Assembly (NCBI GenBank): GCA_965208605.1
Contig: OZ242345.1
Span: forward strand, 2,733,284 to 2,797,283
From: UBA9659 sp965208605
Lineage (GTDB): Bacteria > Pseudomonadota > Gammaproteobacteria > Pseudomonadales > Azotimanducaceae
DNA length: 64,000 nt
Direction: 5' to 3'
Shown here: positions 45,411-53,696 of the stretch, piece by piece
Layout: each line of letters starts with the position of its first letter
Position numbering within the stretch: position 1 is the stretch's first letter
Notes under the pieces: model-generated
Database searches by the model: none
What the model was told of the DNA's origin: nothing
Seen by the model: only the letters and a program-made list of their open reading frames with translations
Program-made: the position numbers and the translations under genes

Positions 45411-47999
45411 ATGAGAATTGACAAGTTCACTAGCAAGCTTCAGGAGGCTCTGGCCGACGCTCAGTCGCTTGCCCTGGGCAAGGATCACCACCAGATTGCG
45501 CCGGTACACTTGTTGTGTGCGCTCGTGCAGCAGCAGGGTGGCAGTATCCGCCCCATACTGACGCAGATGGGTGTAGCGATGGATGCGTTTGAGCAAGAAC
45601 TTGCTCGCGCTATGGCAGGCTTGCCGCAGATGAAAGAAAATCTCGGTGACATCCAACTGTCTAATGACCTGCATCGGTTGCTTAATCTCGCTGACAAGTA
45701 TGCCCAGCAGCGGGGTGATCAGTTTATTACCAGCGAGGTCATCCTCTTGGCAGCCCTTGAAGATAAAAGCGGCCTCGGCGAATTATTTGTCAAGTTTCAT
45801 ATTCAAAAGGATGCCCTGCAGCGGGTGGTCGCGCAGGTGCGTGGGGGTGAAAAAGTCACCGAGCAAAATATAGAAGACACTCGTCAGGCACTAGAAAAAT
45901 ACACCATAGACTTAACAGCCCGTGCCGAAGAAGGTCGGCTTGACCCGGTGATTGGGCGGGATGAAGAAATTCGCCGGACCATACAGGTCTTGCAGAGAAG
46001 AACTAAAAACAACCCGGTGCTGATTGGCGCACCTGGGGTCGGGAAGACCGCGATTGTTGAGGGTCTCGCGCAGAGAATCATCAATGGTGAAGTGCCCGAA
46101 GGATTACGCGGCAAGAAGATACTGGCACTTGATATGGGCGCACTGATAGCGGGTGCGAAGTTCCGTGGGGAATTTGAGGAACGACTTAAAGCCGTGCTGA
46201 AAGAAGTCACCAAGGAAGAAGGTAGCGTTATTCTGTTTGTCGATGAGTTGCATACTATGGTGGGCGCAGGCAAGGCTGAAGGTGCTATGGATGCAGGTAA
46301 CATGCTGAAGCCGGCACTTGCACGCGGCGAGCTCCACTGTGTTGGTGCGACCACCCTGGATGAATACAGGCAGTATATTGAGGCTGACGGCGCCCTGGAA
46401 CGTCGGTTTCAAAAGGTGCAGATTGATGAACCGGATGTTGACGCCACCATCGCCATATTGCGCGGCTTGAAAGAACGTTATGAAGTACACCATGGCGTGG
46501 ATATTACTGACCCGGCAATTATTGCTGCGGCCCACTTGTCCTACCGTTACCTCAGTGACCGCCAGTTACCGGACAAGGCGATTGACCTGATTGATGAAGC
46601 CGCCAGTTTGATTCGTATTGAAATAGATTCCAAACCCGAGGAGATGGACCGCCTTGAACGACGTCTTATCCAGTTGAAAATCGAACAGGAAGCACTCAAA
46701 AACGAAGCAGACGAGGGTTCCAAACAGAGGCTCAGTGCCTTGGAGCATGAAATTAACGAGTTTGAACGGGAATATGCCGACCTTGAATCAGTATGGAATG
46801 CGGAAAAGCTATCCCTCCATAGTGTGCAGCAGGTGAAGGAAGACCTGGAACAAGCCAGGCTTGCCCTGGAAGCCGCCAGTCGCGCCGGTGACCTGACAAA
46901 AATGTCCGAACTGCAATACGGTTTAATACCGGATATGGAAAAGCAACTGGAGGTTGCCCAGAGCGCAGACCCAGCAAAGATGTCTCTGCTCAGGAATAAA
47001 GTGACCGAGGAAGAAATTGCCGAGGTGCTTTCCAAGTGGACCGGCATTCCGGTGACCAGCATGTTGCAAGCCGAGCGCACTCGGCTGCTAGGGCTGGAAG
47101 AGGAATTGCATAAACAGGTGATTGGCCAGGATGAAGCGGTTAGCGCGGTATCCCATGCTATTCGTCGTTCCCGGGCAGGATTGTCGGACCCGGGCAGACC
47201 CAACGGCTCTTTTCTTTTTCTGGGACCAACTGGCGTGGGTAAAACCGAGTTGTGCAAAACTCTGGCGAAGTTTCTGTTTGATACCGAAGACGCTCTGATT
47301 AGGATAGACATGTCGGAATTCATGGAAAAACATTCCGTTGCCCGGCTCATTGGCGCACCCCCCGGTTATGTCGGTTATGAGGCAGGTGGTTATTTGACCG
47401 AGCATGTCAGACGCAAGCCCTATTCGGTGCTACTCCTGGACGAGATTGAAAAGGCGCACCCTGAGGTGTTCAACATTCTCTTACAGGTACTTGATGATGG
47501 TCGGTTGACCGATGGACATGGGCGGACAGTTGATTTCAAAAATACCGTTCTGGTGATGACCTCTAATCTTGGTTCTGAGCTTATTCAGCAAATGGCTACC
47601 CATAGTTATGCCGAGATGAAGGAAGCCGTCATGGCGGTGGTTACGCAGGCTTTTAGGCCAGAGTTTATCAACCGAGTAGATGATGTGGTGGTCTTCCATT
47701 CTCTGGACAAGACACAACTGCGTAGTATTGCCCAGATTCAGTTGGCGGTCTTGCAAGGAAGAGTCCAGGAATCCCGGATCAGTCTAGGCTTTGACGACGC
47801 AGTCCTGGATATGATGGTGCAACGGGGATATGACCCGGTCTACGGGGCGAGACCGCTCAAGCGAGCAATACAAAATCATATTGAAAATCCGTTGGCTGAG
47901 GCACTCGTTGCCGGGCGGTTTGCCCCTGGCGATAGCATTATCGCCAGCTGGGAGAAGGATGAGATCATTTTTAGGGAAGCACCAGAAGCAAAGGGATAG
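45411..47999 (+). CDS. clpB: ATP-dependent disaggregase ClpB
   Basis: 862 residues from the second of two adjacent ATGs (45408, 45411), which gives MRIDKFTSKLQEALADAQ as in E. coli MRLDRLTNK. Clp N domain, then Walker A GAPGVGKTAIVEGLA (about 205), the coiled-coil M domain (about 410-525), and Walker A GPTGVGKTELCKTLA (about 604). GYVGYEAGG is the pore loop of the second ring. It works with DnaK to dissolve protein aggregates. A sigma-32-like promoter lies upstream. Confidence 0.97.
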   Translation: MRIDKFTSKLQEALADAQSLALGKDHHQIAPVHLLCALVQQQGGSIRPILTQMGVAMDAFEQELARAMAGLPQMKENLGDIQLSNDLHRLLNLADKYAQQRGDQFITSEVILLAALEDKSGLGELFVKFHIQKDALQRVVAQVRGGEKVTEQNIEDTRQALEKYTIDLTARAEEGRLDPVIGRDEEIRRTIQVLQRRTKNNPVLIGAPGVGKTAIVEGLAQRIINGEVPEGLRGKKILALDMGALIAGAKFRGEFEERLKAVLKEVTKEEGSVILFVDELHTMVGAGKAEGAMDAGNMLKPALARGELHCVGATTLDEYRQYIEADGALERRFQKVQIDEPDVDATIAILRGLKERYEVHHGVDITDPAIIAAAHLSYRYLSDRQLPDKAIDLIDEAASLIRIEIDSKPEEMDRLERRLIQLKIEQEALKNEADEGSKQRLSALEHEINEFEREYADLESVWNAEKLSLHSVQQVKEDLEQARLALEAASRAGDLTKMSELQYGLIPDMEKQLEVAQSADPAKMSLLRNKVTEEEIAEVLSKWTGIPVTSMLQAERTRLLGLEEELHKQVIGQDEAVSAVSHAIRRSRAGLSDPGRPNGSFLFLGPTGVGKTELCKTLAKFLFDTEDALIRIDMSEFMEKHSVARLIGAPPGYVGYEAGGYLTEHVRRKPYSVLLLDEIEKAHPEVFNILLQVLDDGRLTDGHGRTVDFKNTVLVMTSNLGSELIQQMATHSYAEMKEAVMAVVTQAFRPEFINRVDDVVVFHSLDKTQLRSIAQIQLAVLQGRVQESRISLGFDDAVLDMMVQRGYDPVYGARPLKRAIQNHIENPLAEALVAGRFAPGDSIIASWEKDEIIFREAPEAKG

Positions 48000-48004
48000 C
48001 GGCT

Positions 48005-48020
48005 GGTGTTTTACAACACC
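48005..48020 (+). terminator. Small hairpin after clpB
   Basis: GGTGTT and AACACC enclose the loop TTAC 6 bp after the clpB stop. No T tract follows, so it may be only a weak terminator or mRNA 3' end stabiliser. Confidence 0.3.
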
Positions 48021-48130
48021 CTAGGACACCTCACCAAGCATAGCATTGGCATGAAAGCACCGAATCAGGCACTATTCGGCATAAGCTCCCGGTTGCACTT
48101 CAAGGTTGAATCCAAGAATCTATACAAAGA

Positions 48131-48146
48131 CTGTACAAAAAAACAG
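48131..48146 (+). promoter_or_regulatory. LexA (SOS) box-like site upstream of the MT-A70 gene
   Basis: CTGTACAAAAAAACAG is a perfect CTGT-N8-ACAG, the LexA consensus of Gammaproteobacteria, followed by TA as in the extended site. It lies 110 bp before the methyltransferase ATG. A TGTAC-N9-GTACA inverted repeat overlaps it. No clear -35/-10 pair was found around it. Confidence 0.5.
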
Positions 48147-48255
48147 TACAATGCTACGGTGCCCTTGTGTGGTCTGGATTTTATACATCTACTACCCTAA
48201 ATATTCTAGTGAACATAATTGATAGATAATCCATCTGATGAAGGAGGAGTTCAAA

Positions 48256-48843
48256 ATGACGCTTCAGTTGCCCGCACCTCGATTTGCAGGTTCTTATCGA
48301 TCCGTTGTTATTGACCCGCCGTGGGATCAAGGCAAAACAGGTCTTCGGAGTGTAAGACCCAATCAAGGAAAAGAATTGGACTATCTGACCATGACTCAGG
48401 ATGAAATTTTTCGCTGTGTCAGTATGGATGAGTGGGTTGCTGATGATGCCTTTATTTGGCTTTGGGCAACTAATAGTCGGTCCCGTTCAAGTGACAAGCC
48501 TATTTTGCAACAAGCGTTTGAACTAATGGAATTGTGGGGTTTTCGGTATTACACCATGTTAACTTGGAGCAAGGGCACCGGGCCTTGCCCTTTTGGTCCC
48601 TATCAAATCACAACCGAGCATTGCCTTTTTGGATATAGAGGAAAATGCAAGTTTTCTAAACAATCTTTAGGAAAAATGAAAACAATATTTGAAGCCAGCT
48701 CCAAAAAGCACAGTGAAAAACCAGTGATTTTATATGAACAGGTTCTACGTTATTTTCCAGGTCATCATTTGGATGTATTCTCGCGCCGTTCTCACAAAGG
48801 ATTTGATGGTTGGGGGCATGAAACAGAAGGGCAGGTCGCCTGA
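48256..48843 (+). CDS. MT-A70 family adenine methyltransferase
   Basis: 195 residues from ATG 48256, chosen because AAGGAGG (48241) is correctly spaced before it; an in-frame ATG at 48238 lies upstream of that site. SVVIDPPWDQGK holds the DPPW catalytic motif; YYTMLTWSKGT and RYFPGHHLDVFSRRSHKGFDGWG are typical of phage- and plasmid-borne MT-A70 enzymes that make N6-methyladenine. The C-terminal part stands in for the SAM-binding region. AT-richer than its neighbours, and it overlaps a truncated second methyltransferase (ATGA-type, TGATG). Probably a mobile-element remnant. Confidence 0.87.
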   Translation: MTLQLPAPRFAGSYRSVVIDPPWDQGKTGLRSVRPNQGKELDYLTMTQDEIFRCVSMDEWVADDAFIWLWATNSRSRSSDKPILQQAFELMELWGFRYYTMLTWSKGTGPCPFGPYQITTEHCLFGYRGKCKFSKQSLGKMKTIFEASSKKHSEKPVILYEQVLRYFPGHHLDVFSRRSHKGFDGWGHETEGQVA

Positions 48844-49019
48844 TGGCTGAGCGCGCTAACGCACTAAGTGGTCGTGATTGGCTAAAAAATTCCTTCAGTA
48901 TCTGGCGCAATTTCAATAGGGATGGAAATCGAAAATCTCATCCGGCATCTTTTCCCGTTTCTTTAGTCCAGCAAATACTGAAATGGCACACACACAATAT
49001 TTTGTTACCGGATAATTGA
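48843..49019 (+). pseudogene. Truncated DNA methyltransferase N terminus (58 codons)
   Basis: The ATG overlaps the MT-A70 stop (TGATG). The reading DWLKNSFSIWRNF and then SHPASFPVSLVQQIL resembles the start of DNA N4/N6 methylases, where HPAxFP...L normally precedes the DPF-GxG motif. The frame stops at TGA 49019 inside a repeat (48982-49067), before any catalytic motif. So it looks like a methylase cut off by the repeat. The family assignment is by pattern only. Confidence 0.5.
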
Positions 49020-49067
49020 TATAGTTTTTGTGTCGGGGGGCATAGGCAGGTCATGATGATGCCCCGC
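48982..49067 (+). repeat. 86-bp direct repeat, copy 1
   Basis: From AATGGCACACAC to GATGATGCCCCGC. It matches 49348-49432 with only a few differences (for example CACACAC versus CATACACG and one G fewer). The two copies flank a REP-like palindrome and other repeat pieces. Copy 1 covers the end of the truncated methylase frame. Confidence 0.9.
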
Positions 49068-49107
49068 ACTTTCAGGCGACTTACGCCGCCCCCGCCGTCA
49101 TTCTCGC

Positions 49108-49148
49108 CACCCCCGTCATCCCAGCCGATGGCTGGGATGACGGGGGTG
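49108..49148. repeat. Perfect 19-bp hairpin, REP-like
   Basis: CACCCCCGTCATCCCAGCC is followed by the loop GAT and its exact inverse. It is the clearest member of the palindromic family (compare 35204-35237 and 39348-39394). The rest of 49020-49521 holds repeat pieces and no gene; 49276-49310 copies 35088-35120. Confidence 0.93.
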
Positions 49149-49347
49149 ACGGGAATCCAGAGGAACGAAGGCAACCCCCTTGACACTCCCACTAAACATC
49201 AACAACAACAACAAGATGGTTCGTCGCTCCCCGGCACTCTCGGCCCTGCCCTCTGACGGGTTGGAGGGCAGGGGTAAATCGGAAAACGATACTCTTTTTT
49301 ACTGGATTCCCACCTTCGGCGAGAATGACGGCGGGGAGGGCGGCGAG

Positions 49348-49432
49348 AATGGCATACACGCAATATTTTGTTACCGGATAATTGATATAATTTTTGTGTC
49401 GGGGGCATAGGCAAGTCATGATGATGCCCCGC
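49348..49432 (+). repeat. 86-bp direct repeat, copy 2
   Basis: Second copy of 48982-49067, one base shorter, lying 90 bp before trpF. Together the copies bracket about 280 bp of palindromic repeats, as if a segment had been duplicated around an inserted element. Confidence 0.9.
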
Positions 49433-49505
49433 GCCTGAGCTTCTGGTAGACTTGCTGGCTTTCCTGAGCCTTGTTTGTACGAATCTTCCTGCAAGTCGCC
49501 CCGTG

Positions 49506-49537
49506 ATGACTCGGATCCATTATGACTCGGACTTATG
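49506..49537 (+). repeat. 16-bp near-duplication of the trpF start
   Basis: ATGACTCGGATCCATT at 49506 is followed by ATGACTCGGACTTATG at 49522. The first ATG is out of frame with trpF. The arrangement mirrors the duplicated start of rplK. Confidence 0.8.
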
Positions 49538-50175
49538 TGAAAATTTGCGGCATCACCAATCTTGCGGATGCGTGTGCTGCCGCCAATCTAGGTGCTGATG
49601 CGCTAGGCTTTGTGCTCTACCCACCCAGCCCGCGCTCTGTTGCCCCTTCCTCTCTGGCAAGGCTGCTTGCGGATATACCCCCTGGTCCCCAACGGGTCGC
49701 CGTGTTTGTTGATGAGGAGCCAGGGGTAGTGCAAGCCATTCTGGAGGAGGTGCCTTTTGATCTGTTGCAGTTCCATGGCGAGGAACCGCCTGAGTACTGC
49801 GAGCTTTTTGATCTCCCATACATGAAGGCAATCCGTGCCGGTACGTCCGAGCAGATAACGGCAGATGCCCATCGTTATGAGAGTGCCCGGGCCCTGCTGG
49901 TGGATACAGATGCCAGGGGTCAGTTTGGCGGCACCGGAATCAAGTTTGACTGGCAGATCTGGGAGCAGATGCCGAAGCTCCCGCGCCCCCTGGTGCTCGC
50001 TGGCGGCTTGACGCCTGAGAATGTCGGGGAAGCCATCACCCGGCTCCATCCATGGGGCCTGGATGTGAGTAGCGGCGTGGAGCAGCATCACGGTAAAAAA
50101 GACCCGCTAAAACTGGCAGCTCTCTTCGCTGGGGTCAATGCTGCTCATGCTCATCCAGCCTTAACGGCCACTTAG
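49522..50175 (+). CDS. trpF: Phosphoribosylanthranilate isomerase
   Basis: 217 residues, a (beta/alpha)8 barrel. VKICGITNLADACAAANLGA has the catalytic Cys; LQFHGEEPPEYC, LLVDTDARGQFGGTGIKFDW with the catalytic Asp, LAGGLTPENV and GLDVSSGVE follow. It isomerises PRA to CdRP in tryptophan synthesis. It lies 9 bp before trpB. The start region is duplicated (49506). Confidence 0.96.
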   Translation: MTRTYVKICGITNLADACAAANLGADALGFVLYPPSPRSVAPSSLARLLADIPPGPQRVAVFVDEEPGVVQAILEEVPFDLLQFHGEEPPEYCELFDLPYMKAIRAGTSEQITADAHRYESARALLVDTDARGQFGGTGIKFDWQIWEQMPKLPRPLVLAGGLTPENVGEAITRLHPWGLDVSSGVEQHHGKKDPLKLAALFAGVNAAHAHPALTAT

Positions 50176-50184
50176 AGATACCCC

Positions 50185-51441
50185 ATGAATAAGTCCAGGT
50201 CAGCCCGAGATGATATAGGGCAGAATGAAAGTCCAGAGGTACAACACTACCTACAACCGGATGAACATGGACATTATGCTCAGTTCGGGGGGAGGTTTGT
50301 TGCTGAAACGCTGATGACTGCCCTGGCGGAACTTGAATCCGAGTACCGGAGACTCAAGGACGACCAGTCCTTCAAGCGGGAGCTTGCCGCTGATCTGACG
50401 CACTATGTAGGGCGTGCATCGCCCCTCTACTTTGCCGAAAGGCTCACTCAAGAAGCTGGCGGTGCAGCTATCTATCTGAAGCGGGAAGACCTGAATCACA
50501 CCGGTGCCCACAAGATCAATAACTGTATTGGCCAGGCGTTGCTGGCGAAATACATGGGCAAGCCACGGGTGATAGCCGAGACCGGTGCCGGGCAACATGG
50601 CGTGGCAACCGCCACAGTAGCCGCTAGATTCGGATTTGAGTGTCGGGTTTACATGGGTAGTGACGATATTAAGCGGCAGAGCCTGAATGTGTATCGTATG
50701 AAGTTACTGGGCGCAGAAGTTGTGCCGGTGATCTCGGGTTCAAAAACATTAAAAGACGCCATGAACGAAGCCATGCGCGACTGGGTGACGCATGTCGATA
50801 GGACCCACTACATCATTGGTAGCGTGGCTGGTCCCCATCCCTATCCGATGTTAGTGCGGGATTTCCAAGCGGTGATTGGAGCAGAGACGCGGCAGCAGTT
50901 TCAGGATATGCACGGCGGGCTACCCGATGCCTTGGTCGCTTGTGTGGGCGGCGGCTCCAATGCCATGGGGATGTTTTATCCCTTTCTGGAGCTGCCCCAG
51001 GTCCGCCTGATAGGCGTGGAGGCCGCCGGCAGGGGGCTGGATTCCGGTGCCCATGCGGCACCTCTCGGACGGGGCAGGGTAGGGGTGCTACACGGCAATA
51101 GAACCTATGTCATGAGTGATGATGATGGGCAGATAGCCCCTACACACTCTATATCTGCCGGGTTGGATTATCCGGGTGTTGGCCCAGAACATGCCTACCT
51201 TAAAGACCAGGGCCGGGCTGAGTATGTGGCTGTGAATGACGAGCAGGCACTGGCCGCATGCCGACAATTGAATCTGCTGGAAGGTATTTTGCCCGCCCTG
51301 GAATCAGCCCATGCCATCGCCTATGGCATGACCTTAGCCGCGGAGATGGCGCCGACGCAAAGCCTGATCATCAATCTATCGGGGCGGGGCGATAAAGACA
51401 TAGCGACCATCGCCGAGATTGATGGTATCCAGATTGACTAG
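50185..51441 (+). CDS. trpB: Tryptophan synthase beta chain
   Basis: 418 residues. NHTGAHKINNCIGQALLAK carries the PLP lysine (about K110), AETGAGQHGVATATVAA the indole site, and VGGGSNAMGMF the phosphate cup. It joins indole with serine in a PLP reaction, receiving indole through the tunnel from TrpA. A 20-residue N-terminal extension before HYLQPDEHGHY is slightly long. trpA follows after 59 bp. Confidence 0.97.
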   Translation: MNKSRSARDDIGQNESPEVQHYLQPDEHGHYAQFGGRFVAETLMTALAELESEYRRLKDDQSFKRELAADLTHYVGRASPLYFAERLTQEAGGAAIYLKREDLNHTGAHKINNCIGQALLAKYMGKPRVIAETGAGQHGVATATVAARFGFECRVYMGSDDIKRQSLNVYRMKLLGAEVVPVISGSKTLKDAMNEAMRDWVTHVDRTHYIIGSVAGPHPYPMLVRDFQAVIGAETRQQFQDMHGGLPDALVACVGGGSNAMGMFYPFLELPQVRLIGVEAAGRGLDSGAHAAPLGRGRVGVLHGNRTYVMSDDDGQIAPTHSISAGLDYPGVGPEHAYLKDQGRAEYVAVNDEQALAACRQLNLLEGILPALESAHAIAYGMTLAAEMAPTQSLIINLSGRGDKDIATIAEIDGIQID

Positions 51442-51470
51442 CGCCATAAGCACCCCCAGGACCTGAGCCA

Positions 51471-51510
51471 GTGAAGCCCTATGAAGCCCTATGAAGCCCT
51501 ATGAAGCCCT
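51471..51510 (+). repeat. Four 10-bp units carrying staggered start codons at trpA
   Basis: GTGAAGCCCT is followed by ATGAAGCCCT three times. The last ATG (51501) starts trpA. Because the unit is 10 bp, the earlier GTG/ATG codons open seven-codon frames (VKPYEAL or MKPYEAL) that stop at 51494, 51504 and 51514. Thus three mini-ORFs precede or overlap the true start. Confidence 0.93.
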
Positions 51511-52334
51511 ATAGCCTGGCACAAACATTTAATGCCCTTGCCGAGAAGGGTAAAAAAGCCCTGGTGGCCTATATTGTTGCGGGGGACCCGGTGCCCTCTG
51601 TTACCCTGCCGCTCATGCATCGGCTGGTTGCTGCTGGTGTGGATATCATTGAACTGGGGGTGCCATTTTCCGACCCGGAAGCAGAGGGTCCAGTGATTCA
51701 ACTCGCGCATGAACGTGCTTTGGCGCATAAGACCAGCCTTCGGGATTGTTTGGACATGACGGCTGGATTCCGGCAGGACGACTCGGTGACCCCGGTCATT
51801 TTGATGGGCTACCTCAATCCTATTGAAATTATGGGTTATGCCACCTTTGGTGCCCAGGCTGCTGAGGCGGGGGTCAGTGGCACCATTATCGTCAATCTGC
51901 CGCCTGAGGAAAGCGGCGACCTAGGCCCGATTCTGGAAGCTCAAGGCATTGATAATATCTGCCTCCTGGCACCCACCACGGGTGATGAACGGGCCGCATA
52001 TATCTGTCGTGCGAGTCGGGGTTTTATCTATTATGTCTCGCTGACGGGCACCACGGGTGCCACCACCTTGGATATTGATGCCGTGGCAACACAGGTGGAG
52101 CGGTTCCGTGCCTTGAGCCCACTGCCGATGCTGGTTGGCTTTGGTATCCAGGACGGTGCCAGTGCGAGGGCGGTGACTCGGGTAGCGGACGGCGCGATTC
52201 TGGGCTCAGTGATTGTGAATCTCATGGCCGAGTGCGCTATGCACCCCAGCCCTCACCCAACCACTGAGCATGCAATACTTCTAGACCGGGTGGCCGATTT
52301 TGTCAGCAGCATCAGAAGCAGCATTGACGACTAG
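51501..52334 (+). CDS. trpA: Tryptophan synthase alpha chain
   Basis: 277 residues, TIM barrel that cleaves indole-glycerol phosphate to indole. DIIELGVPFSDP holds the catalytic Glu (E49 of E. coli). The second catalytic residue, Asp60 of E. coli in the ADGP motif, is replaced by Glu here (PEAEGPVIQ; codon GAG). YYVSLTGTTGA and LVGFGIQDGASARA bind the phosphate. The start follows a 10-bp start-codon repeat. It overlaps folC. Confidence 0.95.
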   Translation: MKPYSLAQTFNALAEKGKKALVAYIVAGDPVPSVTLPLMHRLVAAGVDIIELGVPFSDPEAEGPVIQLAHERALAHKTSLRDCLDMTAGFRQDDSVTPVILMGYLNPIEIMGYATFGAQAAEAGVSGTIIVNLPPEESGDLGPILEAQGIDNICLLAPTTGDERAAYICRASRGFIYYVSLTGTTGATTLDIDAVATQVERFRALSPLPMLVGFGIQDGASARAVTRVADGAILGSVIVNLMAECAMHPSPHPTTEHAILLDRVADFVSSIRSSIDD

Positions 52335-53682
52335 TGCCACACTTGATGAGTGGTTGCTCAGAATTGAGCATGCGCATCCGGTCAAATGGGACCTGGGGCT
52401 GAGCCGGGTCAGTCTTGTGGCAAGGGATATGGACCTCTTGCAACCGGCGCCAAAGGTAGTCTTGGTTGCCGGCACCAATGGTAAGGGGTCAGCTTGCGAA
52501 TATCTGGAACATCTCGCATTGAGTGCTGGGCTGAGCACGGGTAAGTCCACTTCACCGCACTTTCATCGCTTCAATGAACGCATCGTTATTGATGGGCAGC
52601 CGGCCAGCGACCGCAGCATTATCAATGCCTTTGTTGCCATTGACGAGGCGCGTGGTGCCACTAGTCTGACCTATTTTGAATATGCCACTTTGGCTTCCTT
52701 GCTGATATTTAAGGCGGCGGGGGTAGCCTTGGCAATTCTTGAGATAGGCTTGGGCGGTAGACTTGATGCGATGAACCTGGTGTCGCCCGATCTGAGTCTG
52801 ATTACTTCAATTTCTCTTGATCATGAAGCCTGGCTGGGTAATAGCCGTGAGCAGATAGGGGCGGAAAAGGCAGGCATCATGCGGCCCGGTATCCCGTGTG
52901 TCATTGCCGACCCTGAGCCGCCGGCAAGTCTGCTGAGTATCAGCGACACCCTCGGGGCACCCGTGAAGTTGCTCAACCGGGACTTTTTTTGCGACCCCTC
53001 TGAATACCCCTCTGGACCTCATTCTGAACACCGGTCTGAATCCCAGCCTGAAGCCCAGTCTGAACCCCAGATGAGCCTCCAGTGGAGCGTCTCCGCGGCG
53101 GACCCTGGCAGTAGCACAGAACGCCGACTAGATGACATACCACCTCTGCAATTATCAAGGGACAGTTTCGCGGCCGCCGTTCAGGCAATGGCCGAGCTGG
53201 GGCTGGTATTGTCAGACCAGCAGATTCGGCAGGCTGCTACCAGTGCCTGTCTTCCCGGGCGTCGGCAATGGTTACCAGGGAAGTGCCCGGTCTTGCTGGA
53301 TGTCGCGCATAACCCGGCGGCGACGGTAGCCTTGGCGGCTTATGTCGCGACTTGGGTCGCCGAGCATGGCGCCCCCGCGCGCTTCCATGCCCTGGCAGGT
53401 ATTTATGAGGACAAGGATATATCCGGGATGCTGGGGCCCCTGTCGGCGCTGGTAGATGATTGGCATTTCTGTGACCTTGAGGAAGCAAGGGCGGCATCGG
53501 CGACCAGGATTGCGCAGATATTTACCGCTGAAGGTCACGCTAGGGTCTCTACTTATGCTAGCATTGAGTCCGCGTTAAGCCGAGTGCAGGGGCAGGTGGA
53601 GGCAGACGATATGTTACTGATATTTGGCTCCTTTCCTATGGTAGCAGGGGCACAGAAGGTACTTGGCAAATCGGGTTTATAA
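52300..53682 (+). CDS. folC: Dihydrofolate/folylpolyglutamate synthase
   Basis: 460 residues from TTG 52300; a TTG at 52324 is also possible. VVLVAGTNGKGSACEYLEHL is the ATP-binding Mur-ligase motif; STSPHFHRFNERIVIDG, ILEIGLGGRLDAMN and LLDVAHNPAATVALAA follow in family order. It adds glutamate to dihydropteroate and folates. Around residues 230-250 a linker of SE/PEAQ units (HRSESQPEAQSEPQ) is coded by 12-bp near-repeats. It overlaps trpA by 35 bp; accD, often found between them in relatives, is absent. Confidence 0.93.
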   Translation: MSAASEAALTTSATLDEWLLRIEHAHPVKWDLGLSRVSLVARDMDLLQPAPKVVLVAGTNGKGSACEYLEHLALSAGLSTGKSTSPHFHRFNERIVIDGQPASDRSIINAFVAIDEARGATSLTYFEYATLASLLIFKAAGVALAILEIGLGGRLDAMNLVSPDLSLITSISLDHEAWLGNSREQIGAEKAGIMRPGIPCVIADPEPPASLLSISDTLGAPVKLLNRDFFCDPSEYPSGPHSEHRSESQPEAQSEPQMSLQWSVSAADPGSSTERRLDDIPPLQLSRDSFAAAVQAMAELGLVLSDQQIRQAATSACLPGRRQWLPGKCPVLLDVAHNPAATVALAAYVATWVAEHGAPARFHALAGIYEDKDISGMLGPLSALVDDWHFCDLEEARAASATRIAQIFTAEGHARVSTYASIESALSRVQGQVEADDMLLIFGSFPMVAGAQKVLGKSGL

Positions 53683-53696
53683 CGATTTACTAATTC

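Noticed and set aside
48092..48126. A sigma-70 promoter (TTGCAC or TTGAAT with TATACA) next to the LexA-like box
   Set aside because: Spacings of 22 and 9 bp are both outside the workable range.
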